Shown: positions 1-6,147, counted from the first letter of the stretch. The stretch: DNA of 6,362 bases from Desulfobulbaceae bacterium (GCA_030633145.1 DAOVTM010000235.1:1-6362); one strand, 5' to 3'. Notes: generated from the letters alone by a model not told the origin. Translations and numbers: made by a program.

Positions 1-87
1 ACTATCGTTTCTGTAACTTCTTCGATTTCCAGCAAGGTGATTTGTCGACCGCATTGAGCAAAGTTAGTAGAATGCGTCTCTGGCATG
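1..87 (-). CDS. Possible 5' end of a leftward gene, cut by the window edge
   Basis: An ATG at 87-85 opens a frame with no stop to the left edge. The 29 residues begin MPETHSTNFCSMRSTN and are polar; I do not recognise them. The support is mainly signals: a GAGG Shine-Dalgarno core lies 5 nt upstream of the ATG, and a good promoter (TTGTCG, 17 nt, TAAAAT) lies at 138-166 on the same strand. Against it, 29 open codons prove little. The next minus frame is also open and looks more protein-like (FAQCGRQITLLEIEEVTETI) but has no start codon. A frameshift, or a rightward gene ending at 57 or 68, cannot be excluded. Confidence 0.3.
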
Positions 88-131
88 ATAACCTCGTACG
101 GATAAATGATTGGTTACCTTAACCCTACAGC

Positions 132-157
132 AAAAGCATTTTACTGTATATGCTTTT
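132..157. repeat. AT-rich 8-bp inverted repeat, possible weak terminator
   Basis: AAAAGCAT (132-139) is perfectly complementary to ATGCTTTT (150-157) across a 10-nt loop. Rightward it runs into a T tract (154-159), the layout of a weak intrinsic terminator for a gene entering from the left. Only two of the eight pairs are G-C. It also sits downstream of the kinase gene, where it could end leftward transcripts, but with only a four-T run in that direction. Confidence 0.3.
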
Positions 158-166
158 TTGCGACAA
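138..166 (-). promoter_or_regulatory. Candidate sigma-70 promoter for the left-edge gene
   Basis: Read leftward, TTGTCG (166-161) and TAAAAT (143-138) are separated by exactly 17 nt. They match TTGACA at 4 of 6 and TATAAT at 5 of 6 positions. Transcription would start near 131 and give a leader of about 44 nt before the ATG at 87. The -10 box lies inside the 132-157 hairpin. The match could be chance in AT-rich DNA. Confidence 0.35.
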
Positions 167-228
167 AAAAAATCGGTTATGATTGCTATCCTTGGGTGGG
201 CTTCAAAAAAATCTTCGTGCGTCACCGC

Positions 229-249
229 TGAGCTTGACCCCAAAGCTCA
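229..249. terminator. Hairpin just after the kinase stop codon, possible terminator
   Basis: TGAGCTT (229-235) pairs perfectly with AAGCTCA (243-249) around a 7-nt loop, about 20 nt past the kinase stop codon. A run of seven T on the leftward transcript (211-205) follows only after 17 nt, so this is not a canonical intrinsic terminator. It may instead protect the 3' end of the operon transcript. Confidence 0.3.
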
Positions 250-267
250 CAAAGCTTTAGCCGCAAA

Positions 268-2943
268 TCACCCGTTCGTCTGCTGACCAATCAGTTCTAC
301 AATACAGACAAGCTCCTCTTCGACTTTGGCGAGCAGTTTAATTGCAGCGGGCATCTCCGCTGCCCTGTCACCATTCCCGTCGAGCATCCGGCGAAACAGT
401 GTCTCCAACTCTTTGGATCGACTATAGAGCTGTTCAGCCCGGATCGTCCCGGCTGCCGACTTGAAGTTATGCGCCAGTCGATGGCAGGTTTCCATGTCGT
501 TGTCTTTCAATGCGACCCTAATCGCCTCAGTGGTCTTGCCGTGAATCGTGACAAAGGATGCCAGCAGAGACGGATTATCCAGTAACTGCACCTCTTTTTC
601 ACAATCCGCCTTTATCAACTTCGGGTCGATTCCGTGCAGCCCATCCTGGCATAACCACTGTTTAAGAACGCTGAAAAACTCGGCGGTTTCAATAGGCTTG
701 GTAATAACATCATCCATACACGCCGCAAAGCATTCCCTTTTGCCGCTGGCCGTCGCATCGGCTGTCAGGGCGATAATCAGCAACCCGGCTTTGTCCGGCA
801 GAGTCCGTATGATACGGCTGGCCTCATAGCCGTCCATTATCGGCATTTGCAGATCCATCAATACCAGATCATAGGCACCGGCCATGACCATATCCACAGC
901 CTCCTGACCATCCTGCGCAACATCTGCTTTGATTGCCACCATTTCCAGCAGTGCCATGGCTACAATCTGATTAAACTCGTTATCCTCTACCAGGAGAACG
1001 GATTGCCCGGCAAGTTGGTCGCATAACTCCTTGTCCGGGATAAAATCACCTACCTGTTTTTCCCCAACCGCATCTTCATCCCGCACAACTTCCAGCGGTA
1101 CGGTGACCAGAAAGACAGTGCCGCTGCCTGGCTGGCTAGTCACCTCGATATGACCGCGCATTAGCTCTACCAACTGGCGAGAGATGGCAAGACCCAAACC
1201 GGTGCCGCCATGGATTCGGGTGGTTGAACTGTCGGCCTGCTCAAAGGCATCAAAGATAACCGGCAACATTTTCGCCTCAATACCGATACCGGAATCACGA
1301 ACCTGGAATTCCAGTCCTCTACTTTGTTCCTTGCTCAGAATCGGCCTGACCCTGACTTCCACCCTGCCCGTTTCGGTAAACTTGATTGCATTGCCGACCA
1401 GATTAACCAGCACCTGCCCCAGCCGTTGAACATCGCCGCACCAGTGTTCAGCCAGGTTGCGGTCTCTATTAATGACAAAAGCAAGTCCCTTCCTTTTCGC
1501 CTCAATTCGATACGGTTCAAGCCTGGACAGTAGGTTGTCAAGCATGAAGGTTGTTGATTCCAGTTCCAGCTTACCTGACTCTATCCTGGCAAAGTCAAGG
1601 ATACCATTGATCATACCGAGCAGAGATTCACCCGAGCTGCGCACGGATTCCAGCCAGCCCCGCTGCCTGGAATCAAGATCTGTTCCCAAGCTGAGTGCGG
1701 TCAGGTTGATAATGGCATTCATGGGGGTACGGATTTCGTGGCTGATATTGGCGAGAAATTCGTTCTTGGCCTGGTTGGCAATCTCGGCTCGTTGTGCGGC
1801 ATCCCTGAGCTGCTGTTCACGCTGGCTGATCTTGTCGAGAAAATAGTTAATCTCACGAGCCATAGTAGTCAATTCGTCGCTGCCATTTTCAACCACAGGC
1901 ACCGGATTTCCAGCGATGTTAGCACTCAACCCCTTCTGAATCAGTAAAATACGGTTGATGATCGAATGACGCACAAACAGGTAAATGGCTACCAATGATC
2001 CGAAACACAACAGCAAAAAAGCCAGCAGAATACGACGAAAACGGTCAATCCCGTGGTTGATTGCCGACTCATGAGCCAGAGTGGCTTCCTTGGCAGTTTT
2101 ATGGAGCTGGTGGGATTCAGCAAGCAGGACAGCGGCGAGATTCTTGCCCTTAGACAATCGTTCCTCAATTTTGCCCAGTAGCTCAAGCTCGCATATATGG
2201 ATCGTAAAGAGGTTGTCAGTGCCACTGCCGTAGGCAAGAATTTCATTATGAATTTTGACAGTTTTCCCCTTGACCTCAGCACGCTGGTTGGCAAGGGCAT
2301 TGGCTGCCTCGGCGGCATCTTCCTCAAATTGTCGGGCATATTTCTCAATATGCTGGGGATAGGCAGTGTTGCGAGCCGCAAACAGCCAACCAATGGCTCG
2401 GAGAATAGAAAGATGCCAACTGGGCAGGTGGTGTTCTTCAGGCACACCCGATGGCGGAGCGGGAATAAATAAAACACTGTTGTTGAGTTTCTGGATCAAC
2501 TCGGTCAGACGCCGATGGATACGCACCTGTTTCCTTGTCAATTTCAGATGTTTTTCCTTGAGGACAAGGATGGCCAACAGGTTGTCTGCCATGCGCTGAT
2601 ACTGTTGCGCAAGTTTTGCCTGCTCCTTGCCGTCGTTGTCGCTTTCCAGGTCGGCGATAAGGCCAAGAGCCCGTGCCACTGACCGTTCAACAAGATCCCT
2701 GATATTGTCGAACAGGTAAGGCCCGCTGGGCAGCAGGATATCCTGGGTCTGGGCGACCAGCAGACCGGCCTCCTGTTCCAGTTCAGCGGCAATGATAAGT
2801 TGAGGCAGTTCATGTTGCGAAACCTGCTTAAAGCGTTCATGAAATACATCAAAACCATCAACGGTAAACCAGAAAAAAAGGCTCAAGACGACCGAAACAA
2901 GCATCAGGCCGGTCAGGATTCGCCGGGCGATTCCGAAACGCAT
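268..2943 (-). CDS. Hybrid sensor histidine kinase with REC and Hpt domains (BarA/TorS-type phosphorelay)
   Basis: This 891-residue inner-membrane kinase would sense a periplasmic signal and pass phosphate through a His-Asp-His relay. In order: TM1 (about 11-28), a largely helical periplasmic domain (about 30-303) of no family I recognise, TM2 (about 305-324), HAMP with a coiled coil (about 325-390), HisKA with SHEIRTP and phospho-acceptor H402, and HATPase with N-box NLVGNAIKFT (N514/N518), DSGIGI (550-555), F-box F567 and GGTGLGLAI (579-587). A receiver follows (about 648-757; acidic D654, phospho-acceptor D697, T727, K749), then an Hpt domain with AHNFKSAAG (H825). Every catalytic and acceptor residue I can check is present. 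Domain order and length resemble TorS (about 914 aa) and BarA (about 918 aa). The ATG lies 3 nt after the stop of the upstream binding-protein gene. Its Shine-Dalgarno (GGAAGAG) is inside that gene's last codons, so translation is probably coupled. The final response regulator is not in the window. Confidence 0.96.
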   Translation of the reverse strand: MRFGIARRILTGLMLVSVVLSLFFWFTVDGFDVFHERFKQVSQHELPQLIIAAELEQEAGLLVAQTQDILLPSGPYLFDNIRDLVERSVARALGLIADLESDNDGKEQAKLAQQYQRMADNLLAILVLKEKHLKLTRKQVRIHRRLTELIQKLNNSVLFIPAPPSGVPEEHHLPSWHLSILRAIGWLFAARNTAYPQHIEKYARQFEEDAAEAANALANQRAEVKGKTVKIHNEILAYGSGTDNLFTIHICELELLGKIEERLSKGKNLAAVLLAESHQLHKTAKEATLAHESAINHGIDRFRRILLAFLLLCFGSLVAIYLFVRHSIINRILLIQKGLSANIAGNPVPVVENGSDELTTMAREINYFLDKISQREQQLRDAAQRAEIANQAKNEFLANISHEIRTPMNAIINLTALSLGTDLDSRQRGWLESVRSSGESLLGMINGILDFARIESGKLELESTTFMLDNLLSRLEPYRIEAKRKGLAFVINRDRNLAEHWCGDVQRLGQVLVNLVGNAIKFTETGRVEVRVRPILSKEQSRGLEFQVRDSGIGIEAKMLPVIFDAFEQADSSTTRIHGGTGLGLAISRQLVELMRGHIEVTSQPGSGTVFLVTVPLEVVRDEDAVGEKQVGDFIPDKELCDQLAGQSVLLVEDNEFNQIVAMALLEMVAIKADVAQDGQEAVDMVMAGAYDLVLMDLQMPIMDGYEASRIIRTLPDKAGLLIIALTADATASGKRECFAACMDDVITKPIETAEFFSVLKQWLCQDGLHGIDPKLIKADCEKEVQLLDNPSLLASFVTIHGKTTEAIRVALKDNDMETCHRLAHNFKSAAGTIRAEQLYSRSKELETLFRRMLDGNGDRAAEMPAAIKLLAKVEEELVCIVELIGQQTNG

Positions 2944-2946
2944 ACC

Positions 2947-4578
2947 TTACTCTTCCCTGTCAGGACACCAGTACAGTTCGTCAAAAGGCGCAAAACTGCC
3001 CCAGGAACTATTTTCAATACCGAGCAGATCGCGGTTCCAGGCGGTGTAGAGATCAAAGCGTCCCAGGGTATAAGCGGGCATATCAATGAGGAGTTGGCGT
3101 TGAAATTCAGCATATAACGACCGGCGCTGCTCAAGTTCTGTCGTTTGTGCTGCCCGGTCGAGCAGCTCATCAACTTGAGGATTAGCATAACTCATATGGT
3201 TGGTGAAGAGCCGGTTTACATCAATGGATCGGCTGTGATAGAGCCTATGGATACCGATCAGGGGGTCGCGAAACCCAAATAGAGCAATGACATTGAGGTC
3301 AAAGTCTCCTTTGACAGTGCTGGCACCCCATTCTTGAATGCTTGCGGCGTGTTCGACAACAAGGTCAATGCCAAGCAGGCGTTGCGCATCAAAACGCAGA
3401 TAATCGGCAAGCCATTGCATATTCTCGTCACAGGGAAGATAGGCAAGTCGCAGGGAAAAGCGTTTTCCCTCCTCGTCACGGAGATAACCGGCCTCATCAA
3501 GCAGCTTATTAGCTCTGGCCGGATCAAAGACGAAGTCGGTATCCGCCTTGGTAAACAGAGGTGAGGTATCCTGAATCGGCCCCTCAATGTGAATGTCACG
3601 TCCATGGGAAACCAACTCGACAAGTCGTCTGCGATCAATGGTCATGGCTAATGCCTGTCGTACGCGGACATCATCCAGGGGTTTACGTCGTGTGTTGAAC
3701 AGCAGAATCGAGAAGGCCTGCTGCTCTTTATTGCCAATAATGCTGACCTTAATTTTCGGGTTGGATCGTAACTCCTCAAACCCTTGTATTCCTTCATAGA
3801 GCTGATCTGCAAGGTCTGCGCCACCATGGTTGAGCAGCAGGGGAAAATCTCCCTCAATACCTGCGGCATGAATAACAATTTTATCCAAATGCGGCAGCCC
3901 TGGACGAAAAAATCCATCGTGGCGCACCAGTTCCAGGTGGTCTGGTGCGGGGCGGGCATGAAAACGAAAGGGTCCGGAACCAACCGGAGCAGCATTGGCC
4001 GGATGAGTACGCAAAGGCTGGCCGTCACCATATACATGCTTGGGCAGCACCGGACAAAAAACCGGTCCAAGCATTACCTCAAGTGCCGGATGAGGATGAC
4101 GGAGATGGATGATTACCCTGTGCCGCCCAGCGGTCTCAACCCTGGCAATGGGCGCGTACAACGGCGTGAAAGGATGATTGTCCCGCAGGGCAAGGAGCGA
4201 AAAGACGACATCCTGGGAGGTAACAGGATGACCATCGTGGAAGACACCGTTTTCCACCAGATCCAGGGTGACCAGGAGACCGTCCTCAGAGACTGACCAC
4301 AACTTAGCGAGATAGGGTCTGGCCTTTCCCGTAGCATCAAAGCGGAGTGGACTGGCATACAACTGAGTTGCAACGGAGTAGATCGGATGCCCGACCTGAA
4401 CCAGCGGATTGAGATGCGGCGCAAGGAATTGAACTGCCCGGATGAGCGTACGTTTTTCCGCAAGTCCGCTGGCTGGCTGTATGGAAGATATGTTGTCCGC
4501 AATTGCCTCCCCCTTTATACCGTCGAAAAACAGGAAGACAAGCAGGGTGACTATGCAGGAACGTAAAATAAGAGTCAT
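2947..4578 (-). CDS. Periplasmic solute-binding protein, family 5 (OppA/DppA-like)
   Basis: 543 residues, the usual length for SBP_bac_5 proteins that bind peptides, nickel or sugars for ABC importers. An N-terminal signal peptide is visible: hydrophobic core about 8-19 and probable cleavage after A-I-A (25-27). C8 is not in a lipobox, so the product should be soluble in the periplasm. Family landmarks are PYLAKLWSVSEDG (88-100), GVFHDGHPVTSQDVVFS (111-127), PVGSGPFRF (198-206), VRQALAMTIDRRRLV (306-320), ANKLLDEAGY (356-365), GDFDLNV (424-430) and YANPQVDELLDRA (464-476). No permease or ATPase gene adjoins it. It is instead the first gene of an operon with the hybrid kinase, which suggests ligand presentation to a sensor rather than import. 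The ligand cannot be read from sequence. The start has only a weak Shine-Dalgarno (AAGCAAGA), but the signal peptide places it well. Confidence 0.93.
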   Translation of the reverse strand: MTLILRSCIVTLLVFLFFDGIKGEAIADNISSIQPASGLAEKRTLIRAVQFLAPHLNPLVQVGHPIYSVATQLYASPLRFDATGKARPYLAKLWSVSEDGLLVTLDLVENGVFHDGHPVTSQDVVFSLLALRDNHPFTPLYAPIARVETAGRHRVIIHLRHPHPALEVMLGPVFCPVLPKHVYGDGQPLRTHPANAAPVGSGPFRFHARPAPDHLELVRHDGFFRPGLPHLDKIVIHAAGIEGDFPLLLNHGGADLADQLYEGIQGFEELRSNPKIKVSIIGNKEQQAFSILLFNTRRKPLDDVRVRQALAMTIDRRRLVELVSHGRDIHIEGPIQDTSPLFTKADTDFVFDPARANKLLDEAGYLRDEEGKRFSLRLAYLPCDENMQWLADYLRFDAQRLLGIDLVVEHAASIQEWGASTVKGDFDLNVIALFGFRDPLIGIHRLYHSRSIDVNRLFTNHMSYANPQVDELLDRAAQTTELEQRRSLYAEFQRQLLIDMPAYTLGRFDLYTAWNRDLLGIENSSWGSFAPFDELYWCPDREE

Positions 4579-4619
4579 GAGTCTTGCTTTTTGATAAAAA
4601 AAATAACTGATTGGAGAGG

Positions 4620-4725
4620 TTCAGGTATCGTATAAAAATTGTCCATTTTTTTGGGGAAAAATGGGTATCCCCTCATTCTGCACCCAAAAAAACCCCAGTC
4701 TAAAATATGGCTTTCAATACCTGAA
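4620..4725 (-). promoter_or_regulatory. Nested inverted repeats: putative structured 5' leader of the sensor operon
   Basis: The outer arms TTCAGGTAT (4620-4628) and ATACCTGAA (4717-4725) are perfect 9-bp complements. Inside them, TTTTTTTGGG (4646-4655) pairs with CCCAAAAAAA (4683-4692) over 10 bp, and CCATTTTT (4643-4650) can instead pair with AAAAATGG (4657-4664). The motif GGTATC occurs twice (4624-4629 and 4664-4669), and the GGTAT of either copy could pair with ATACC at 4717-4721, so alternative folds exist. If the promoter at 4740-4768 is right, the whole structure is transcribed in a leader of about 155 nt. I recognise no known riboswitch family. A DNA cruciform or operator is the alternative reading. 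Confidence 0.45.
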
Positions 4726-4734
4726 TGATATAAT
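4726..4734 (+). promoter_or_regulatory. Candidate extended -10 promoter toward the collagen-like gene
   Basis: TGATATAAT is a perfect extended -10 (TG, one base, TATAAT). There is no convincing -35 at the usual distance, as is tolerated for extended -10 promoters. It lies in the palindrome GATATAATATC (4727-4737). Transcription would start near 4741 and give a 5' leader of about 225 nt before the ATG at 4967. Confidence 0.35.
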
Positions 4735-4739
4735 ATCTG

Positions 4740-4768
4740 ATTTTATAGTTAAACAAATTAATTGGCAA
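4740..4768 (-). promoter_or_regulatory. Candidate sigma-70 promoter of the binding-protein/kinase operon
   Basis: Read leftward, TTGCCA (4768-4763) and TAAAAT (4745-4740) are separated by exactly 17 nt, each matching consensus at 5 of 6 positions. The start would fall near 4733, inside the rightward extended -10, so the two polymerases could compete. It is the best leftward promoter in the intergenic region. Confidence 0.5.
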
Positions 4769-4796
4769 TCGTTGTGTATAAATATTAATGGAATCC

Positions 4797-4826
4797 TTGG
4801 TAATTGCTTAAACGGATGTACATAAT
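4797..4826 (+). promoter_or_regulatory. Second candidate promoter for the collagen-like gene
   Basis: TTGGTA (4797-4802) and CATAAT (4821-4826) are 18 nt apart and match the sigma-70 boxes at 4 and 5 of 6 positions. The start near 4832 would place the hairpin at 4839-4859 almost at the 5' end of the transcript, a position known to stabilise mRNA. Confidence 0.3.
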
Positions 4827-4838
4827 CATGAGTTCTGA

Positions 4839-4859
4839 TGGTCGGAATTTATCCGACCA
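4839..4859 (+). promoter_or_regulatory. Perfect 8-bp hairpin in the collagen-gene leader
   Basis: TGGTCGGA (4839-4846) pairs perfectly with TCCGACCA (4852-4859) around the 5-nt loop ATTTA. It is the most stable short hairpin in the intergenic region and lies 7 nt upstream of a consensus Shine-Dalgarno that has no start codon. No T tract follows, so it is not a terminator. Confidence 0.45.
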
Positions 4860-4952
4860 ATACAGTAAGGAGGTGGTATTCGCATTTAGAGTCCCAGCTT
4901 TACACATTTACGATATTTTTTACAACTGAGAACCTATTATTTCAACCAACAA

Positions 4953-4958
4953 AAGGAG
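4953..4958 (+). promoter_or_regulatory. Shine-Dalgarno that fixes the start of the collagen-like gene
   Basis: AAGGAG lies 8 nt before the ATG at 4967. The frame is open upstream to an ATG at 4838. The clean spacing here and the signal peptide beginning at 4967 show that the shorter start is the real one. Confidence 0.85.
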
Positions 4959-4966
4959 AACAAACC

Positions 4967-5986
4967 ATGCGCCCATCTGATAAACCGGGAAAACAAAAAA
5001 AAAGTATTCTTGCCGCTATCTGCCTTTCCTCACTGGTAATGACTGCATCCAATGCGCAGTCTGAAAAAGTGGTGGTTGTGCCGCTGGGCAGTAAAACCTT
5101 TATTGAGGCATCCATTTATTGGATAGGGGCATGGCAGGAGAATATGATTTATAAGTTAGGAGATGCTATTCAATATGATGGAAGCAGTTATCTCTGCATA
5201 CAAGATCATACTTCATCATCAGCTATTTTACCTACTGATAGTACCTATTGGGATCTTATGGCAGCAAAGGGTACCAAGGGCGACACAGGTGATCCCGGCG
5301 CAAAGGGCGATCCTGGCACTCCAGGTGCCAAGGGTGACACAGGTGATCCCGGCGCAAAGGGCGATCCTGGCACTCCAGGTGCCAAGGGTGACACAGGTGA
5401 TCCCGGCGCAGACGGCCCTGGAATAGCAGACATGTCATGCCAGGAAGGGTCGTATGTCATAGGCTTTGCCGCAAACCTACCTATATGCAGCCCGCTACCC
5501 CCACACACCGTCTTTTTAACAAGCGATCGTTTCAATGGAGCCATTGGTAGCATAGCAGCCGCCGACCTCAAATGTCAAAATCAGGCAGATGCAGCGTCTC
5601 TCGCAGGCACCTACAAGGCATGGCTCTCCACCAAAGTGCCTGTATATAGCCCGGCTACGGATTGGCCGGCCAGCAGGGATAGAGAATATCAACTACCGGA
5701 CGGGACTGTCGTTGCAACCGACTGGGCAGACCTCACGGATGGTTCGATCGGTCACACTATAAATCAACACGCCGATGGCACGGAGGATCTATCAGGTTGG
5801 GTTATATGGACCGGCACAAACCCCGACGGCAGTGTAGTAGTCGCAGACAGTACATGTGATGACTGGACAGGCACGACAGGAACCGGCAAGTTAGGCAACA
5901 ACAGCGATACTAACACTCGTTGGACATCGAGCCATGATAGTGCATGTGATTCAGAGTGGACGAAAATGTATTGCTTCCAACAATAA
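4967..5986 (+). CDS. Secreted collagen-like protein: CBM5/12-like module, Gly-X-Y stalk, DUF1554 domain
   Basis: 339 residues. The signal peptide has a basic start (GKQKK), a hydrophobic core at 13-27 and probable cleavage after S-N-A (28-30). Residues 50-98 fit the CBM5/12-like pattern (W52..GAW56, Y62..GD66, Y70-DGSSYLC, YW95DLMAA), a small module that often binds chitin or other polysaccharides. Residues 102-152 are 16 Gly-X-Y triplets plus a final GPG, rich in GDP, GAK and GTP, expected to form a trimeric collagen helix. Residues from about 181 to 339 (VFLTSDRFNG, ADLKCQNQADAA, GTYKAWLS, WADLTDG, GWVIWTGTN, C297, C327, YC336FQQ) match the style of DUF1554, the endostatin-like domain of Leptospira surface lipoproteins. 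There is no lipobox, sortase motif or C-terminal membrane anchor, so the protein is periplasmic or exported by a route not encoded here. Inferred role: trimeric surface or matrix adhesin with a sugar-binding end and an endostatin-like end. It is divergent from the sensor operon. Confidence 0.93.
   Translation: MRPSDKPGKQKKSILAAICLSSLVMTASNAQSEKVVVVPLGSKTFIEASIYWIGAWQENMIYKLGDAIQYDGSSYLCIQDHTSSSAILPTDSTYWDLMAAKGTKGDTGDPGAKGDPGTPGAKGDTGDPGAKGDPGTPGAKGDTGDPGADGPGIADMSCQEGSYVIGFAANLPICSPLPPHTVFLTSDRFNGAIGSIAAADLKCQNQADAASLAGTYKAWLSTKVPVYSPATDWPASRDREYQLPDGTVVATDWADLTDGSIGHTINQHADGTEDLSGWVIWTGTNPDGSVVVADSTCDDWTGTTGTGKLGNNSDTNTRWTSSHDSACDSEWTKMYCFQQ
5279..5410 (+). repeat. Tandem 54-bp repeat (about 2.4 copies) in the collagen stalk
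   Basis: The unit encodes GDTGDPGAKGDPGTPGAK. Copies span 5279-5332 and 5333-5386, followed by an identical 24-bp partial copy at 5387-5410. The two full copies differ at one base, a third-position GGC/GGT change, so the duplication is recent or kept uniform by recombination. The length is a multiple of three, so slippage would change stalk length in frame. Each unit also holds a small hairpin, GGCAC-TCCAG-GTGCC. Confidence 0.95.
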
Positions 5987-6001
5987 CAGGAGTAAACAGA
6001 G

Positions 6002-6147
6002 AAATATCGGCATCCTTCATTAACCTATTGAAACTTTTCAATTAAGCCCAAAGTGGCTGCAACAACGAAAGTGTCAGATAGGTAAGCGAAGACTTCGAGC
6101 GTAGCCTTTGACTACTTTTGCGCTTATATGAAGGATGCCGAATATTT
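6002..6147. repeat. 146-bp element with 18-bp imperfect terminal inverted repeats (MITE-like or structured RNA)
   Basis: The left arm AATATCGGCATCCTTCAT (6003-6020) is the reverse complement of ATGAAGGATGCCGAATATT (6128-6146) except for one extra A; an A-T pair at 6002/6147 extends it. The interior holds further pairings: ATTGAAA/TTTCAAT (6027-6042), TAAGCG (6083-6088) with CGCTTA (6121-6126), and GTAG/CTAC (6101-6115). ACAGA occurs just outside both ends (5996-6000 and 6153-6157), which could be coincidence. It fills the spacer between two convergent genes and encodes no transposase. It could be a miniature mobile element, a bidirectional terminator with a large structured loop, or a small RNA. 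Confidence 0.6.

Larger units (their letters stand above)
4579..4966. other. Divergent control region (388 bp, AT-rich)
   Basis: This stretch separates the leftward binding-protein/kinase operon from the rightward collagen-like gene. I see no convincing gene in it. It holds a leftward promoter (4740-4768), an overlapping rightward extended -10 (4726-4734) and a second rightward promoter candidate (4797-4826). It also holds nested inverted repeats that would form the leader of the leftward transcript (4620-4725), a perfect 8-bp hairpin (4839-4859), an unused consensus Shine-Dalgarno (4867-4873) and the working Shine-Dalgarno of the collagen gene (4953-4958). Confidence 0.8.

Noticed and set aside
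4113..4502. Several 60-170-codon ORFs overlapping the kinase and binding-protein genes in other frames
   Set aside because: The true frames carry continuous family motifs from end to end; the overlapping frames show none and have no start signals.
4555..4578. Lipoprotein signal at C8 of the binding protein
   Set aside because: The residues before it are L-R-S, not a lipobox, and the cysteine lies before the hydrophobic core rather than after it.
4653..4696. G-quadruplex from the G tracts of the minus strand (GGGG, GGG, GGGG)
   Set aside because: Only three tracts of three or more G are present within reach, with loops of 7 and 10 nt. Hairpin pairing of the same tracts is better supported.
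4762..4778. Sigma-54 promoter (TTGGCA followed by TTGTGT)
   Set aside because: The GG element is present, but the -12 GC is GT and the flanking bases fit poorly. The same bases make a better leftward -35 box.
4816..4929. 37-codon rightward ORF in the intergenic region (MYIIMSSDGRNLSDQYSKEV...)
   Set aside because: No Shine-Dalgarno precedes either possible ATG, no family is recognised, and an ORF this short is expected by chance. The strong Shine-Dalgarno lies inside it, not before it.
4838..4966. N-terminal extension of the collagen-like protein from the ATG at 4838
   Set aside because: It would bury the signal peptide 43 residues inside the protein. The ATG at 4967 has a well-spaced AAGGAG and begins a textbook signal peptide, while 4838 lies in a hairpin with no Shine-Dalgarno before it.
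5279..5410. CRISPR-like regular repeats
   Set aside because: The repeats are contiguous, contain no spacers and encode in-frame Gly-X-Y triplets.
5245..5571. Proline/glycine-rich leftward ORF opposite the collagen-like gene
   Set aside because: Its repeats are only the reverse complement of the 54-bp Gly-X-Y repeats. It has no RBS and no domain of its own.
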